Shown here piece after piece: positions 5,919 through 6,825 of a stretch of DNA of 6,825 nt. The notes beneath the pieces are model-generated. The model was not told where the DNA came from. It saw only the letters and a list, made by a program, of their open reading frames with translations, and did not search any database. Every line of letters starts with the position of its first letter. The first letter of the stretch is position 1. Source of the stretch: Spirochaetales bacterium (GTDB lineage: Bacteria; Spirochaetota; Spirochaetia; Treponematales; UBA12059); contig JAFGUM010000118.1 in the NCBI GenBank assembly GCA_016938515.1, positions 1-6,825 of the forward strand, in the 5' to 3' direction. The position numbers and the translations under genes are program-made.

Positions 5919-6825
5919 AGAAGCTCATAACAGTGCTCGTGGTAGTAGTCGTTCTCGCGGCTCTTCTTCTACTAATGGGGCCGTTCTACGTGGTTACTGA
6001 AGGGAACCAAGCCGTCATCGTGCGCTTCGGCCAGCTCATGAAGGTTGAAACCGACGCTGGCCTCAAGTTCAAGATGCCCTTCGTAGATAACGTTGTTACC
6101 TACCCTAAAAGAATACAACCGTGGGATGGCGAAGCTCAGCGGATACCAACTAAAGAAAACCAGTTTATATGGGTGGATACGACAGCCCGCTGGAAGATTT
6201 CCGATCCGGCCAAGTTCTATGAGTCGGTAACGACCATTACAGGCGCGTACAGCAAGCTTGACGACGTAATCGACAGCGCCGTGCGCACTATTGTTTCGTC
6301 AAACTATCTGCGTGAGGCAGTCAGAAACTCAAACGAAATTCTCAAGTCCAGCGCCTCGGAAACCTTCGAGACTGGCGACGCCGAGGGTTCAGACTCTCTC
6401 CGCGAGCTCACCAAGACCGACGCTACGTTCGATCTTATTGAAAAAGGCAGAAGTGCCATCACCAGTGAAATTCTCGTCATCGCCCGTCAGCTTACGCCTC
6501 AGTACGGCATCGAGATTATAGACGTAATCCCGCGACAGATTCGCTACAGCGACGAGCTTACTGAAAGCGTCTACAACAGGATGATAAAAGAACGCAACCA
6601 GATTGCGCAGGCATTCAGGTCGTACGGTGAAGGCAAGAAGTCGGAATGGCTCGGAAAGCTGGAAAACGAGCAACGATCGGTGCTGTCAAAGGCGTACGAG
6701 CAAGCCGAAACGATAAAAGGTCAGGCTGATGCTACCGCTACGAAGATATACGCTGATTCATACAGTCGTGATCGTAGCTTCTTCGACTTCTGGAGATCTA
6801 TAGAGTCGTACCGGCAGACCATGCC
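5915..6825 (+). CDS. hflC: HflC, SPFH-family partner of HflK (partial, C-terminus off right edge)
   Basis: Second subunit of the HflKC membrane complex. The first 303 residues are present and the frame is open to the edge; compared with E. coli HflC (334 aa), roughly 20-40 residues should be missing. Seen: one N-terminal helix (about 4-24), the SPFH entry FYVVTEGNQAVIVRFGQL (24-41) and GLKFKMPFVDNV (49-60). DTTARWKISDPAKFYESV (88-105) is the prohibitin-type core. An acidic, polar stretch (about 143-175) sits inside the domain. YGIEIIDVIPRQIRY (197-211) and VYNRMIKERNQIAQ (219-232) follow. A charged Ala/Glu-rich helix (230-285) leads to the HflC-type end RDRSFFDFWRSIESY (285-299). Starts by ATGA overlap with hflK and has its own GGAGG. 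No ftsH gene is visible in the window. Confidence 0.93.
   Translation, partial: MKKLITVLVVVVVLAALLLLMGPFYVVTEGNQAVIVRFGQLMKVETDAGLKFKMPFVDNVVTYPKRIQPWDGEAQRIPTKENQFIWVDTTARWKISDPAKFYESVTTITGAYSKLDDVIDSAVRTIVSSNYLREAVRNSNEILKSSASETFETGDAEGSDSLRELTKTDATFDLIEKGRSAITSEILVIARQLTPQYGIEIIDVIPRQIRYSDELTESVYNRMIKERNQIAQAFRSYGEGKKSEWLGKLENEQRSVLSKAYEQAETIKGQADATATKIYADSYSRDRSFFDFWRSIESYRQTM

Overview
The window (moderately GC-rich by eye, not counted) holds six protein genes in two divergent blocks and reads as ordinary bacterial chromosome. I see no mobile element, CRISPR array, tRNA or rRNA. An Rnf-type redox pump, a divergent PAP2-like (DUF212) membrane protein and an HflK/HflC pair occurring together fit an anaerobic bacterium. 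A spirochaete of the Treponema/Spirochaeta type is my best guess; it rests on impressions of protein style and gene content and is not proven.

Left block, minus strand, read from about 3770 down to 1: a DUF212 protein, an unrecognised seven-helix membrane protein, rnfC and the start of rnfD, which runs off the left edge. The DUF212 gene and the unknown gene are 4 nt apart, and rnfC and rnfD overlap by ATGA. About 140 nt lies between the unknown gene and the preferred rnfC start, with a possible weak internal promoter. The rnfC-rnfD order matches the rnfCDGEAB arrangement, so rnfG, E, A and B are expected beyond the left edge.

Right block, plus strand, read from 3855 to 6825: an RluA-family pseudouridine synthase, a 105-nt gap with two short inverted repeats, then hflK and hflC overlapping by ATGA. 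hflC is cut by the right edge. HflK and HflC are SPFH membrane proteins that normally form a complex controlling the FtsH protease.

The blocks diverge from 3770-3854. There a perfect TATAAT on the plus strand lies inside the spacer of a minus-strand TTGACA-17-TGAAAT promoter, so the two promoters may exclude one another. The most notable observations are an RnfC whose glycine-rich flavin/NADH loop is badly eroded although both 4Fe-4S motifs are intact, and the unknown membrane protein directly ahead of it in the operon.
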